NCBI RefSeq assembly: GCF_049670895.1
Contig: NZ_CP187170.1
Reading direction: 5' to 3' (one strand)
Source of the DNA: Pasteurella sp049670895
Lineage (GTDB): Bacteria > Pseudomonadota > Gammaproteobacteria > Enterobacterales > Pasteurellaceae
Length of the DNA stretch: 64,000 nucleotides
The notes beneath the pieces are model-generated. The model was not told the DNA's origin and searched no databases. It saw nothing but the letters and a program-made list of their open reading frames with translations. The position numbers were made by a program, and so were the translations under genes. Of the stretch, positions 9,183 to 17,894 are shown in pieces (positions within the stretch are counted from its first letter, which is position 1; every line of letters begins with the position of its first letter).

Positions 9183-9206
9183 CCCGACATTGTTCGGGTT
9201 TTTTTA
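9183..9206 (+). terminator. Rho-independent terminator after rpmG
   Basis: A CCCGA/TCGGG stem with a short loop is followed by eight T residues. It ends the rpmB-rpmG transcript only about 25 bp before the mutM start. Confidence 0.8.
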
Positions 9207-9228
9207 TCACAGAAATTTGAGGATCCCC

Positions 9229-10041
9229 ATGCCAGAATTGCCTGAAGTTGAAACCACCAAAAATGGGATTGCCCCCTACCTTGATGGCTTTATCATCGAA
9301 AAAATCCTTGTTCGTCAGCCTAAATTACGTTGGCTGGTGAGTGAGGAACTTGCAAAGATCACCCATCAAAAAGTGATCAGCTTAAGCCGTCGAGCAAAAT
9401 ATTTAATTATTCAGCTTGAAACGGGGTATATCATCGGGCATTTAGGCATGTCGGGGTCGCTTCGTGTGGTGGAAAAAACTGATCAAATTGATAAACATGA
9501 TCATCTTGATATGGTCATCAATAACGGCAAAATCGTCCGTTATAACGACCCACGTCGCTTTGGTGCTTGGTTATGGACAGAAAATTTAGATGAATTTCAT
9601 CTTTTTCTCAAATTAGGTCCTGAACCCCTTTCAGATGCATTTAATGCCGACTATCTCTGGCACAAAAGTCGCAAAAAACAGACCGCACTTAAGACCTTCC
9701 TAATGGATAATGCCGTGGTTGTTGGTGTGGGCAATATTTACGCAAACGAAACTTTGTTTCTTTGTGGCTTACACCCGCAAAAAACAGCAGGCAGTTTGAC
9801 TAAAACACAATGTCGCCAATTAGTGGAACAAATCAAACAAGTGCTTGCCACGGCAATACAACAAGGTGGCACCACACTAAAAGACTTCCTTCAACCAGAC
9901 GGACGCCCTGGCTATTTCGCCCAAGCATTATTAGTTTATGGCAATAAAGACAAACCTTGCCCAACATGCGGAACAAGCATTGAAAGTGTTGTGATAGGGC
10001 AACGAAACAGTTTCTATTGCCCGAAATGTCAGAAAAAATAG
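9229..10041 (+). CDS. mutM: Formamidopyrimidine-DNA glycosylase (Fpg)
   Basis: This bifunctional glycosylase/AP lyase removes 8-oxoguanine and formamidopyrimidines. The ATG at 9229 puts Pro2, the catalytic N-terminal proline, right after Met (MPELPEVETT). The longer open frame from 9133 would bury it, so 9229 is the correct start. The 270-residue product ends with a zinc finger CPTCG...FYCPKC. An uptake signal (9682) lies inside the gene. The downstream glycosyltransferase block converges on it, and its stop codon is 1 bp from that of the GT9 gene. Confidence 0.97.
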   Translation: MPELPEVETTKNGIAPYLDGFIIEKILVRQPKLRWLVSEELAKITHQKVISLSRRAKYLIIQLETGYIIGHLGMSGSLRVVEKTDQIDKHDHLDMVINNGKIVRYNDPRRFGAWLWTENLDEFHLFLKLGPEPLSDAFNADYLWHKSRKKQTALKTFLMDNAVVVGVGNIYANETLFLCGLHPQKTAGSLTKTQCRQLVEQIKQVLATAIQQGGTTLKDFLQPDGRPGYFAQALLVYGNKDKPCPTCGTSIESVVIGQRNSFYCPKCQKK

Positions 10042-10042
10042 G

Positions 10043-11077
10043 TTATTTCACCAACCAAGCAGGATCGATTTGTTCTGGTGAAAGCTCATTAATATTTTCT
10101 TTATAAAAAAGAATGTGCGTATCCGCCTGGCTTTTAGGTTGCCAATGTGTAAACGCAATAGGATCTTCTTTATAAATCCCAATAATCGGTTTATTAAAAC
10201 CTGAAGCAATATGTACCGTTGAGGTATCTGTTGAAATTAATTGATCACAATGGCGAATCAATTCAATGGTATGAAAGATTTTCGTGGTGTGATGAACAAA
10301 AATATTCTCATAATTGGCGGAAAGCTGATGTAATTTTTCACTCACTTCAGGATAGCTTAATAAAACGCATTTTTTTCCACCAGTCATTTTCGTGAGATAA
10401 GCTAAATATCGCTTAATGTTTTCATCATTCACTTTCTTAATTCTTGCGGCACCATAAAAATTAATCGCAATATAATGTTCTAACTTATTTTCTTGCAAAA
10501 ATTCAGCAATTTCGATCGCACTTTCAGACTCAAACGGCACATCGTAAGTCATATCTTGAACGGGAATATTGGCTTTTGCTAAAGCCAATTGATAGAGCTC
10601 AGAAAAGTGAAACTCACCCTCTAAATTAATATTAAACAAGCCATAATCGGATTTTTGATAACCAATATAATTGCGAGCATCAATCAAACGGAGAAGTAAA
10701 AGATCTCGGTTACGAATCATAATGGTAGGATCAATCACCAGATCATAGCGTTCTTTTCGAATGCGTAAGCCACATCGGATATAATCCAAAATACTTTTCT
10801 TTTTAACATAGTAAAGCTCATCAATATATTGATTTTGCTGGAAAAGATAAGCATTTTTTTGTGTACAAATCACCCCAATTTTAATTTTAGGATCGTATTT
10901 TTTAATCTCCCGAAAGACAAAGGAACTCACCACATAATCCCCGATTTTCCCGTCTTGGCGGAGGAAGAGGATTTTATTAATTGCGTACAAATCTTGTAAC
11001 TTACAAGTTTTTGTATCAAGGAGGATCTTTCCTAAAGCTAATCGAAAATTTCTTAATAGGCTTTTTATATTACTCAT
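10043..11077 (-). CDS. GT9-family glycosyltransferase (heptosyltransferase-like)
   Basis: The protein resembles the heptosyltransferase family (GT9), which adds heptose or related sugars to lipooligosaccharide on the cytoplasmic face. Signs are the N-terminal ILFLRQDGKIGDYVVSS loop and the C-terminal STDTSTVHIASGFNKPIIGIY motif that binds the nucleotide sugar. The open frame reaches 11149, but the ATG at 11077 overlaps the stop of the upstream GT25 gene (ATGAGTAA), which suggests translational coupling. This start gives 344 residues. The acceptor and sugar cannot be assigned. It is the last gene of an AT-rich glycosyltransferase run. Confidence 0.8.
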   Translation of the reverse strand: MSNIKSLLRNFRLALGKILLDTKTCKLQDLYAINKILFLRQDGKIGDYVVSSFVFREIKKYDPKIKIGVICTQKNAYLFQQNQYIDELYYVKKKSILDYIRCGLRIRKERYDLVIDPTIMIRNRDLLLLRLIDARNYIGYQKSDYGLFNINLEGEFHFSELYQLALAKANIPVQDMTYDVPFESESAIEIAEFLQENKLEHYIAINFYGAARIKKVNDENIKRYLAYLTKMTGGKKCVLLSYPEVSEKLHQLSANYENIFVHHTTKIFHTIELIRHCDQLISTDTSTVHIASGFNKPIIGIYKEDPIAFTHWQPKSQADTHILFYKENINELSPEQIDPAWLVK

Positions 11078-11750
11078 AACGGTTTTCAATTTGATCAATT
11101 TCAGATATGACATCACCAAAAACGCATGCAGGTTCAACACCGTAAGCATGAATGCCCGTTAATTGTAATGAGCCTGTTAGAAAATCAGAGGGCATTCTTA
11201 CTGGATAAGCATGCTTAAGAAGTTTTTTTGCTCCTTGCTGTGTAATTAAATAGGCTGTCGTTCTAATGATAGTACGTTTTGAGTCTTTTGATGGCGATCT
11301 GTATCTAGCCAAGCGATATCTTTCGGGTAGGCTACGCATAAAAGGGTAGACTTTCGCTTTGCCATGATCAAAAAAGATTATTTCCCTTCTTTGTGGCACT
11401 TTTTTTAATACGGAAGCTAAAATTTCTTCAAAATAGAGAGAAACGATAGCATCATCTTCCAAAATAATAGCCTGTTCGATGTTATTTTGAACAATATACT
11501 CATAAACGTTGATATGGCTCATAGCACAGCCAATTTCTCCCAAAGTGAGGGCTTTTCTTGCATTGTATGTTTTAGGATAAAACTCAAAATCAATCTCTTT
11601 TAATTGTTCTTCAGTGAGATCTTTTCCATAAACTGCATCAAAAAACTCAAACTTCAGGTTTAATCCTGATAGTCGCTGACTGATTACTGCTCTCCGAGGA
11701 GAGTTTTTTAAACTAATAATGAATATAGGAGGAATCCTAACAGTCTTCAT
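11070..11750 (-). CDS. GT25-family LOS glycosyltransferase
   Basis: This 226-residue protein is of the LPS/LOS galactosyl- or glucosyltransferase family GT25, which includes Lic2A, Lex2B and LgtB. It has FIISLKNSPRRAVISQRLS at the start, GEIGCAMSHINVYEYI (about 76-91) and the metal-binding AIILEDDAIVS motif (about 98-108). Unlike several H. influenzae members, the 5' end has no tetranucleotide repeat, so there is no sign of phase variation. Its stop overlaps the start of the GT9 gene by 8 bp. Confidence 0.85.
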   Translation of the reverse strand: MKTVRIPPIFIISLKNSPRRAVISQRLSGLNLKFEFFDAVYGKDLTEEQLKEIDFEFYPKTYNARKALTLGEIGCAMSHINVYEYIVQNNIEQAIILEDDAIVSLYFEEILASVLKKVPQRREIIFFDHGKAKVYPFMRSLPERYRLARYRSPSKDSKRTIIRTTAYLITQQGAKKLLKHAYPVRMPSDFLTGSLQLTGIHAYGVEPACVFGDVISEIDQIENRYE

Positions 11751-11760
11751 TTGATTATCC

Positions 11761-12556
11761 TTATTTAATAAATTTTAATTCATGTAAAAAAGATAACTTA
11801 ATTTTTTTGTATGTGCGATAAAAAGGTCTTTTAATTTCTCTTAATATTCTAATAAATAAATTTCTTGATTTTTTGTCTTTAATTACAGGGTAATTTTTAG
11901 ATCGTTCGTATTCTAATGTGCTAGGTAATATATTATTTTCTTTATTTAATATGAAATCTTGAATACATATCGAAGGAACTACTTGTAATATATTAAACTC
12001 TTTTCTATTTAATAATTTTTCAAATATTATAATATCTATTGGAGCTAAGTCTGACATGTTTCTAATTTCATTGATGATTTTTTTATAGCATCATTTTTTA
12101 TGATATATCCAGCAGATCCTAAATGTTTTGATTTTAGGGTGTATAGATTTAATCCTTTTACAATATTTATTTTTTTATTTTTATATATTGATATATAATC
12201 TAAAGATTTTTCTAGTTTATAATATCATATTGAATATTTTTATCTTTTATTTTATTGAAGAATATTTCTGTTTCTTTAGATAAGTAAATGTCATCTTCAA
12301 ATATCATTGCATATTTTAGATTTAAATTTAAAATTTTATGCCAAAGAGATATATGACTAAATAAACATGCGAGCTCACCTTTTGTGAGCTTTGTATTTTT
12401 AATATCTATTTCGTATTTTATAGAAAGATCATCTATTTCTGATGGCGTTATAGCATCGAAAAAATGAAAATCTATTCCTTTTTTCTTAAATTCATTTGAG
12501 ATATGTTCTCGCCTATTGGCATTATCTTTAGATAGACTAATAACAAAAGTTTCCAT
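11761..12556 (-). pseudogene. GT25-family glycosyltransferase broken by two frameshifts
   Basis: A 114-codon frame (12556 down to 12212) starts METFVISLSKDNANRREHIS and carries GELACLFSHISLW and AMIFEDDIYLS, the GT25 hallmarks. It stops at a TAG. The conserved reading continues in the next frame from about 12215 (LEKSLDYISIY..GLNLYTLKSKHLGSAGYIIKNDAIKK) and then shifts again at a run of seven A near 12090 into the frame ending PIDIIIFEKLLN...ELKFIK at 11761. Each shift is repaired by adding one A. The gene is therefore dead, rescued by slippage, or affected by sequencing error. Base composition is very AT-rich. It sits between the intact GT25 and a GT4 gene. Confidence 0.8.
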
Positions 12557-12562
12557 ATTATA

Positions 12563-13711
12563 TTAACCTTCATTAATTGTTTTATTTATGATTTCTTTTA
12601 TATTTTTTATAAAGTCAGGAATATTATGTAAATCTTTAATATATTTTATCCCTTGCAGTGCCAAATCTTTTCGATGTTCGTCATTTTCCATTAATGCTTT
12701 TACTGCGTTGACATATTTATCAACATGCTCAAAGCCATTACCTAATACCGTGCCAACATGGATACCAAATTTTGATGTTAAGTCTTCTGGATTTTGGTTA
12801 CTTACAAGCAATGTTCCATAAGAAAGAGCCTCCAAAAAAGATACGGGTAATGCTTCGTGAATAGAAGTATTGATTAAAATTTTAGCATCTTTTAAGTATT
12901 GATTTTTTTCTTCTCCATCAACATGACCAGGAAAATGTAAATTAGGAATATTTTTATATTTCTCCATAATTTTTGAATTTCTTTCTACATCACTAAATGT
13001 TTGTCCTAACATATAGAAATTATATTCTGGGCATTTTTTGGCAATTTCACAAAAGAGCCAGCCTCTCTTAACTGATTCAATTCTACCTAAGAAGATAATA
13101 TTATTTTTCTTAGGATAGGTTGCAATATCAAAAGTATGGTCTATTTCTATTGGATTAGGCAAATATTCTATTTCCACGTCATCATTTAAACGATAAAGTT
13201 CTTTTGCTTTATCATTTAAGAAATATCCCTGTGATATAAATTTAATCCTATTTTGTTTATAGAGGTTATGAATATAGTCATAGAGTTTTTGATCGTAATA
13301 ATTAGGTTCTGGGAATAGTTCAACTGTTTCTATTTCTTCCCAATCACTTAATGGTCTTGGATCTTGAATCCAAAAAATAAGTTTTTTAGATAAATCAGGT
13401 TCATACAGAAGTGGTAATTCAAAAGTTATTTCAATACTTAAATAAACATCATAATTTTGTGATTTAAGCCATTTCTTAGCAAACCATGGTTTCTTTGGGA
13501 TTTCATATACATTTATTCCATCAACAATATGTTTTTTAGCAAACATTCCAAAATTTTTTGATGTTGTTTTTAGTAAAACATCAACTTGTATATCATCATT
13601 TTGTAAATATTTGGCTACTAGCCTTCTTGCAAGGAAACCATATCCCCCGTACGCTGTACCAACAGCACCAAAATATTCGTTTATTAAAATAGCAACTTTT
13701 ATCTTACTCAT
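12563..13711 (-). CDS. GT4-family glycosyltransferase
   Basis: This 382-residue GT-B fold transferase has an N-terminal glycine-rich loop (YFGAVGTAYGGYGFLARRL) and a C-terminal nucleotide-sugar domain with IIFLGRIESVKRG and the E-x7-E motif EALPVSFLE (about 285). It is probably a lipooligosaccharide or other surface-glycan transferase acting in the cytoplasm. Donor and acceptor are unknown. It is 6 bp upstream of the broken GT25 gene and 29 bp downstream of the next GT4 gene, in the same AT-rich operon. Confidence 0.85.
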   Translation of the reverse strand: MSKIKVAILINEYFGAVGTAYGGYGFLARRLVAKYLQNDDIQVDVLLKTTSKNFGMFAKKHIVDGINVYEIPKKPWFAKKWLKSQNYDVYLSIEITFELPLLYEPDLSKKLIFWIQDPRPLSDWEEIETVELFPEPNYYDQKLYDYIHNLYKQNRIKFISQGYFLNDKAKELYRLNDDVEIEYLPNPIEIDHTFDIATYPKKNNIIFLGRIESVKRGWLFCEIAKKCPEYNFYMLGQTFSDVERNSKIMEKYKNIPNLHFPGHVDGEEKNQYLKDAKILINTSIHEALPVSFLEALSYGTLLVSNQNPEDLTSKFGIHVGTVLGNGFEHVDKYVNAVKALMENDEHRKDLALQGIKYIKDLHNIPDFIKNIKEIINKTINEG

Positions 13712-13740
13712 TTTTTTATCCTGACTTCTTATAAATGATG

Positions 13741-14910
13741 TTATTTACATGTTAGTTTTTTTAATATTTCTAAAAATTCTTTTCTTATTTGTTCTTCAGA
13801 AAAAATATGAATGTGCTTTTTGATTTCATTCTGATATTTATCTACTATAGTAGGTGAATTCAGTATTTCATATGTTTTTTCTGTAAATTTTCCTAAATTT
13901 CCTAATGGGATAAGTGCACCACATTTCCCATTATTAAGAATTTCTTTTGGACCTGTTGGACAATCCATTGCAACAACAGGGGTATTTAATATAAGACTTT
14001 CTAGTAATACAGTAGGTAATCCTTCTCGTTCTGATGTATGAAGAAAAAGCGTTGCATGTTTTATATATGGATAAGGATTTTTAATTTCGCCTAGTAAGAT
14101 GCATCTTTTTTCAAGTTTCAGTTTATCTATTTCTTTCTGAAGGTTTTTATATTCTTCTCCATTTCCTATTATATATAGTTTTTCTTTGATCCCTTGTTTG
14201 ACTAACTCCGCATAAATATTAATTAAGTCTATATGCCTTTTTACTTTATCTAGTCTAGAAACCTGTACTAAGTATGGAAAATCTATATTTAGTCCTTCTT
14301 TTCTTACTAGATTTGCTTTTTCTATTATTTTCTCAGTATGAATAGGGTTAAATAATCTTTTTATTTTATCTCTTGGTACATTCGCTTCATTTTCTATCTG
14401 CTTTGACATTTCATCACAGATGGTAATTATTCTATTATATTTTTTGAGCCATTGTATTTCTTTAATGTAGTGAGGGCTCTTTTGGTTTAAAGCTAAATGT
14501 TGCCAACGAATAATAGGTTGTTTGATTTTATTAAAAGCTAAATAAGGGTCAAAATGATTACTAAAATTGATAATAACATCATAATTATTTGCATGAATGA
14601 TTTCATCAACTCTATTTTTGCATTTTTTCTTTTCTTTAAACTTTTCAAGTTTTTGTTTCAGGCGAGAAAGGATACTCTTTTTCCGATTTTGATATAACTT
14701 ATTGTAATCAATGAAATGTTTTTTATCGAAAATATAGTAGGTTTTTATGTTATGGGGAATTTCATTGTGAAAAACATTATCTTCCGTATCAAAGGCAATA
14801 ATCAGCTCGATCTCTAAATTTGGAACACAATGAAGTAGTTGGAGATAGTTTATAAGAATTCTTTCAATTCCGCCCATCACGAGCCATTTATGGAGAAATA
14901 GAATTTTCAT
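13741..14910 (-). CDS. GT4-family glycosyltransferase
   Basis: This 389-residue GT-B transferase starts MKILFLHKWLVMGGIERILI, the usual GGxE-type loop of GT4 enzymes. It has a basic, lysine-rich middle and a C-terminal domain with VQVSRLDKVKRH and the E-x7-E motif EGLPTVLLE. Composition is strongly AT-rich compared with mutM and rpmE on either side. It is the first gene of the minus-strand glycosyltransferase run, just downstream of rpmE. The specific sugar transfer cannot be read. Confidence 0.85.
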   Translation of the reverse strand: MKILFLHKWLVMGGIERILINYLQLLHCVPNLEIELIIAFDTEDNVFHNEIPHNIKTYYIFDKKHFIDYNKLYQNRKKSILSRLKQKLEKFKEKKKCKNRVDEIIHANNYDVIINFSNHFDPYLAFNKIKQPIIRWQHLALNQKSPHYIKEIQWLKKYNRIITICDEMSKQIENEANVPRDKIKRLFNPIHTEKIIEKANLVRKEGLNIDFPYLVQVSRLDKVKRHIDLINIYAELVKQGIKEKLYIIGNGEEYKNLQKEIDKLKLEKRCILLGEIKNPYPYIKHATLFLHTSEREGLPTVLLESLILNTPVVAMDCPTGPKEILNNGKCGALIPLGNLGKFTEKTYEILNSPTIVDKYQNEIKKHIHIFSEEQIRKEFLEILKKLTCK

Positions 14911-14930
14911 ACTTATTTTCTATATAAATT

Positions 14931-14956
14931 AAAACCCCACAAAATTGCAGGGTTTG
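14931..14956 (-). terminator. Terminator after rpmE
   Basis: On the minus strand AACCC, a 12-nt loop and GGGTT lead into a TTTTAATTT tract, 20-40 bp downstream of the rpmE stop. It should separate rpmE from the glycosyltransferase genes. Confidence 0.6.
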
Positions 14957-14972
14957 TATTTGAAGAATTTGA

Positions 14973-15185
14973 TTATTTTGTGCTTGGAATGCTGAAACGT
15001 TTGTTAAAGCGTTCTACACGACCACCAGTATCAACAACACGTTGTTTACCAGTATAGAATGGGTGGCAGTTGCCACAAACGTCTAAGTTTAAATCTTTAC
15101 CCACTGTTGAGCGAGTTTTAATCACGTTACCGCAAGAACAAGTTGCTGTAACTTCCACATAATTAGGGTGAATACCTTGTTTCAT
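14973..15185 (-). CDS. rpmE: 50S ribosomal protein L31 (zinc form)
   Basis: The 70-residue L31 starts MKQGIHPNYVEVTATCSCGN. I chose the ATG at 15185 rather than the in-frame codon at 15197 because it matches the family start. The zinc ligands C16, C18, C37 and C40 are all present, so this is the zinc-binding form. It is divergent from priA across a gap of about 425 bp, an arrangement known from E. coli. Confidence 0.97.
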   Translation of the reverse strand: MKQGIHPNYVEVTATCSCGNVIKTRSTVGKDLNLDVCGNCHPFYTGKQRVVDTGGRVERFNKRFSIPSTK

Positions 15186-15610
15186 AGAAAACCTCAATTT
15201 GAAGCCATGCCGCTATCAAGCTCTTAGACTGACACCGCATGTAGTTAATATTACGCCGTATGGCAGTTTGTATGTAAGGTCGCAAATTCTACAAAAAAAC
15301 CGATGAACATTCAAGCCATATTACTGTATATACGTCAAGATATTCATGATAGAAAAGTAATGCGGTATTGAAAAAACCTTATTCATTAAATTATGACACA
15401 TTTGTTGTTCTTTGGTGCTTTTGACGGAAAGTTTTTAGGTCATGCCCCTAAAAATTTTCTGTTTTTTTTTATGTTGTTTGGCTGATAACCATAAAACTTT
15501 TTAAGCGGTAGTGAGTCTGCTTGCCAACTTTAGTAAAAGAGGATTTTCCCTTGTTAACTCCCCAAAAAAAGCCCAAAATACGCCAATTGTGATTTTTGTG
15601 AGGCGTTGTT
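15186..15610. promoter_or_regulatory. rpmE/priA divergent intergenic region
   Basis: This 425-bp gap has no gene that I can support. The rpmE-proximal 100 bp is the leader of a ribosomal protein gene that is autoregulated in E. coli, so a structured leader is plausible but not shown. A hairpin TTTTTAGG/CCTAAAAA (15432-15454) followed by TTTTCTG and a long T run looks like a plus-strand terminator inside the presumed priA leader. No exact uptake signal was seen. Confidence 0.4.
15432..15470 (+). terminator. Terminator-like hairpin upstream of priA
   Basis: A perfect 8-bp stem TTTTTAGG/CCTAAAAA with a 7-nt loop is followed by TTTTCTGTTTTTTTTT. In the plus direction it resembles an intrinsic terminator, yet no annotated plus-strand gene lies upstream within 400 bp. 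It could end a small RNA or attenuate the priA transcript. Confidence 0.45.
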
Positions 15611-17824
15611 ATGCAACTCGTCCGTGTGGCATTGGCTGTGCCGTTATTTCGTTTTTTTGATTATCTTTTACCTGCCGAGTTTGATGTGGTGATCGGGGGG
15701 CGGGTGGTTGTGCCTTTTGGTTCGCAAAAACGGGTGGCGGTGGTGGTGGGGTTGCCGAGTGAAACAGAGGTGAATCCTGCACAGTTGAAACCCATTCTTG
15801 AGGTGTTGGATCATGCCAGTTTATTTCCCCCTGCACTGTGGAAACTGTTGCATTGGGCATCGGGCTATTATCAAACGGCGTTGGGTGAGGTGTTATTTCA
15901 AGCCTTGCCGGTGAAGTTGAGACAGGGCGAAAGTGCGGTAGAAAAAAAGAAAATTTTTTGGAAATTGACCGCACTTGGTGAGCAAGCATTGCTTGAGCAA
16001 AAAGAAAGTGGGGCATTTAAACGGGCGAAGAAACAGCTTGAAGTGCTGACTGTGTTAGCAAAACAACCTCTCGAAAAGGGCAATAATCCTTTTGCTTCTG
16101 CGATCTTTAATAACCTGAAACAAAAAGGGTATGTGGAAGAGGTGGAGGTTGAGCCTGTTGTGCAAACATGGGTGGACGCCTTGGCTGGACAATCCCTTGT
16201 CAATGCGGAAAATCGTTTGGTGTTAAATACACAGCAAGCGGTGGCATTTAGTCAGTTAGTGTTTCACGAAGGTTTTGCGGTTTGGTTACTTGATGGAGTG
16301 ACGGGTTCAGGTAAAACAGAGATTTATTTGCAATTTATTGAGGACGTGCTGAAAAAAGGAAAACAGGTGTTGGTGCTGGTGCCTGAAATTGGGCTAACAC
16401 CACAAACAGTACAACGTTTTCAAGCACGTTTTCCTGTGCCAATTGAGGTGTTGCATTCAGAATTGAACGATACGCAGCGTTTAGCCGTGTGGCAACGTGC
16501 AAAAACGGCACAAAGTGCCATTGTGATTGGCACAAGATCCGCCTTATTTACGCCCTTTGCACATTTAGGGTTGATTGTGATTGATGAAGAACACGATCTT
16601 TCTTTTAAACAGCAAGATAATTTTCGTTATCACGCTCGTGATTTAGCCATTGTGCTCGCCAAGCAATGTCAGATTCCTGTATTAATGGGCTCGGCAACGC
16701 CAAGTTTGGAAAGTTTAAACAATGTGGAGAATGGCAAATATCGTCATATTGTGCTTTCCAAACGGGCGGGAAAGGCACAAGGTCTTCGTCATTCGGTGAT
16801 TGATCTGAAACAGCAACGGGTGCAAAACGGGTTATCTGAGGCGTTATTGAAACAAATGGAAAGCCATTTGCAAAAAGGCAATCAGGTGTTGTTATTTCTC
16901 AATCGTCGTGGTTTTGCCCCTGTGTTGTTATGCCATGAATGTGGTTGGATTGCCCAATGCCAGCATTGTGAAAAACCCTATACTTATCATCAACATCAGC
17001 GTGCATTACGTTGTCATCATTGTGCTTCTCAAAAACCGATTCCTTTACAGTGTGGACATTGTGGTTCAACGCATTTAATCACCACGGGGTTAGGCACAGA
17101 ACAGCTTGAGCAAACCTTGCAGGCACGTTTTCCACAATACCAAATTACCCGTATTGATCGTGATAGCACGGCACGAAAAGGGAAATTGGAAGGTTATCTT
17201 GCGGATATTCAAACAGGTAAAAGCCAAATTTTGATTGGCACGCAAATGTTGGCAAAAGGGCACCATTTTCCTGATGTGACTTTAGTGGCATTAGTGAATG
17301 TGGACAGTGCCTTGTTTTCGGTGGATTTTCGTGCAGAAGAACGTTTAGCCCAGCTTTATGTGCAAGTGGCAGGAAGAGCAGGGCGAATGGAAAAGCAAGG
17401 CGAGGTGGTGTTGCAAACCCATTATCCTGAGCATCCTTTATTGCAGAGTTTGTTAAGCCAAGGTTATGCCAGTTTTGCCAAACAGGCGTTAGCATTACGT
17501 CATTCTATGGGGTTACCGCCTTTTAGTGCACAGGCGTTATTTAAAGCACAAAGTCGAGATACGCATGAGGCAGAAAAACAGTTACAACAGATTGCCGATT
17601 ATTTTTTTCAGCATCATCAGCAAGCGGGAGCACCTTTGCAGATTCTTGGACCGATGCCTTCACCTTTTAGTAAAAAAGCGGGGCAATACCGTTGGCAATT
17701 GTTATTACAACATCCTTCTCGAGCACAGTTACAGCAGGCATTAATGCAATTTCAGCAAGCCAATTTACCGATATCTAGCAAAGTACGCTGTGTGTTAGAT
17801 GTGGATCCACTTGATTTAAGTTAG
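15611..17824 (+). CDS. priA: Primosomal replication restart helicase PriA
   Basis: PriA reloads DnaB at stalled forks by recognising forked DNA and unwinding 3' to 5'. The 737-residue protein has an N-terminal 3'-DNA-binding domain (VPLFRFFDYLLP), helicase motifs with Walker A DGVTGSGKT (about 230) and DEEH (about 325), and a zinc-binding insert with paired Cys (CHECGWIAQCQHC, then CHHC and CGHCGS). The length matches E. coli PriA. Two uptake signals in opposite orientation lie inside the gene (15931 and 15968). ftsN follows. Confidence 0.97.
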   Translation: MQLVRVALAVPLFRFFDYLLPAEFDVVIGGRVVVPFGSQKRVAVVVGLPSETEVNPAQLKPILEVLDHASLFPPALWKLLHWASGYYQTALGEVLFQALPVKLRQGESAVEKKKIFWKLTALGEQALLEQKESGAFKRAKKQLEVLTVLAKQPLEKGNNPFASAIFNNLKQKGYVEEVEVEPVVQTWVDALAGQSLVNAENRLVLNTQQAVAFSQLVFHEGFAVWLLDGVTGSGKTEIYLQFIEDVLKKGKQVLVLVPEIGLTPQTVQRFQARFPVPIEVLHSELNDTQRLAVWQRAKTAQSAIVIGTRSALFTPFAHLGLIVIDEEHDLSFKQQDNFRYHARDLAIVLAKQCQIPVLMGSATPSLESLNNVENGKYRHIVLSKRAGKAQGLRHSVIDLKQQRVQNGLSEALLKQMESHLQKGNQVLLFLNRRGFAPVLLCHECGWIAQCQHCEKPYTYHQHQRALRCHHCASQKPIPLQCGHCGSTHLITTGLGTEQLEQTLQARFPQYQITRIDRDSTARKGKLEGYLADIQTGKSQILIGTQMLAKGHHFPDVTLVALVNVDSALFSVDFRAEERLAQLYVQVAGRAGRMEKQGEVVLQTHYPEHPLLQSLLSQGYASFAKQALALRHSMGLPPFSAQALFKAQSRDTHEAEKQLQQIADYFFQHHQQAGAPLQILGPMPSPFSKKAGQYRWQLLLQHPSRAQLQQALMQFQQANLPISSKVRCVLDVDPLDLS

Positions 17825-17894
17825 CTTGATTTGAGTTAACAAGGTTTTTTCAGTAGAATTGTTGAGATTTTTTAGTTATTTGGGAAAGAATATC

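Noticed and set aside
11070..11750. Phase variation of the intact GT25 gene
   Set aside because: No tetranucleotide or homopolymer repeat long enough for slippage is present at its 5' end.
15326..15345. LexA/SOS-box-like sequence (TACTGTATATAC) upstream of priA
   Set aside because: Only the left half fits CTGT-N8-ACAG; the right half reads CAAG, so the palindrome fails.
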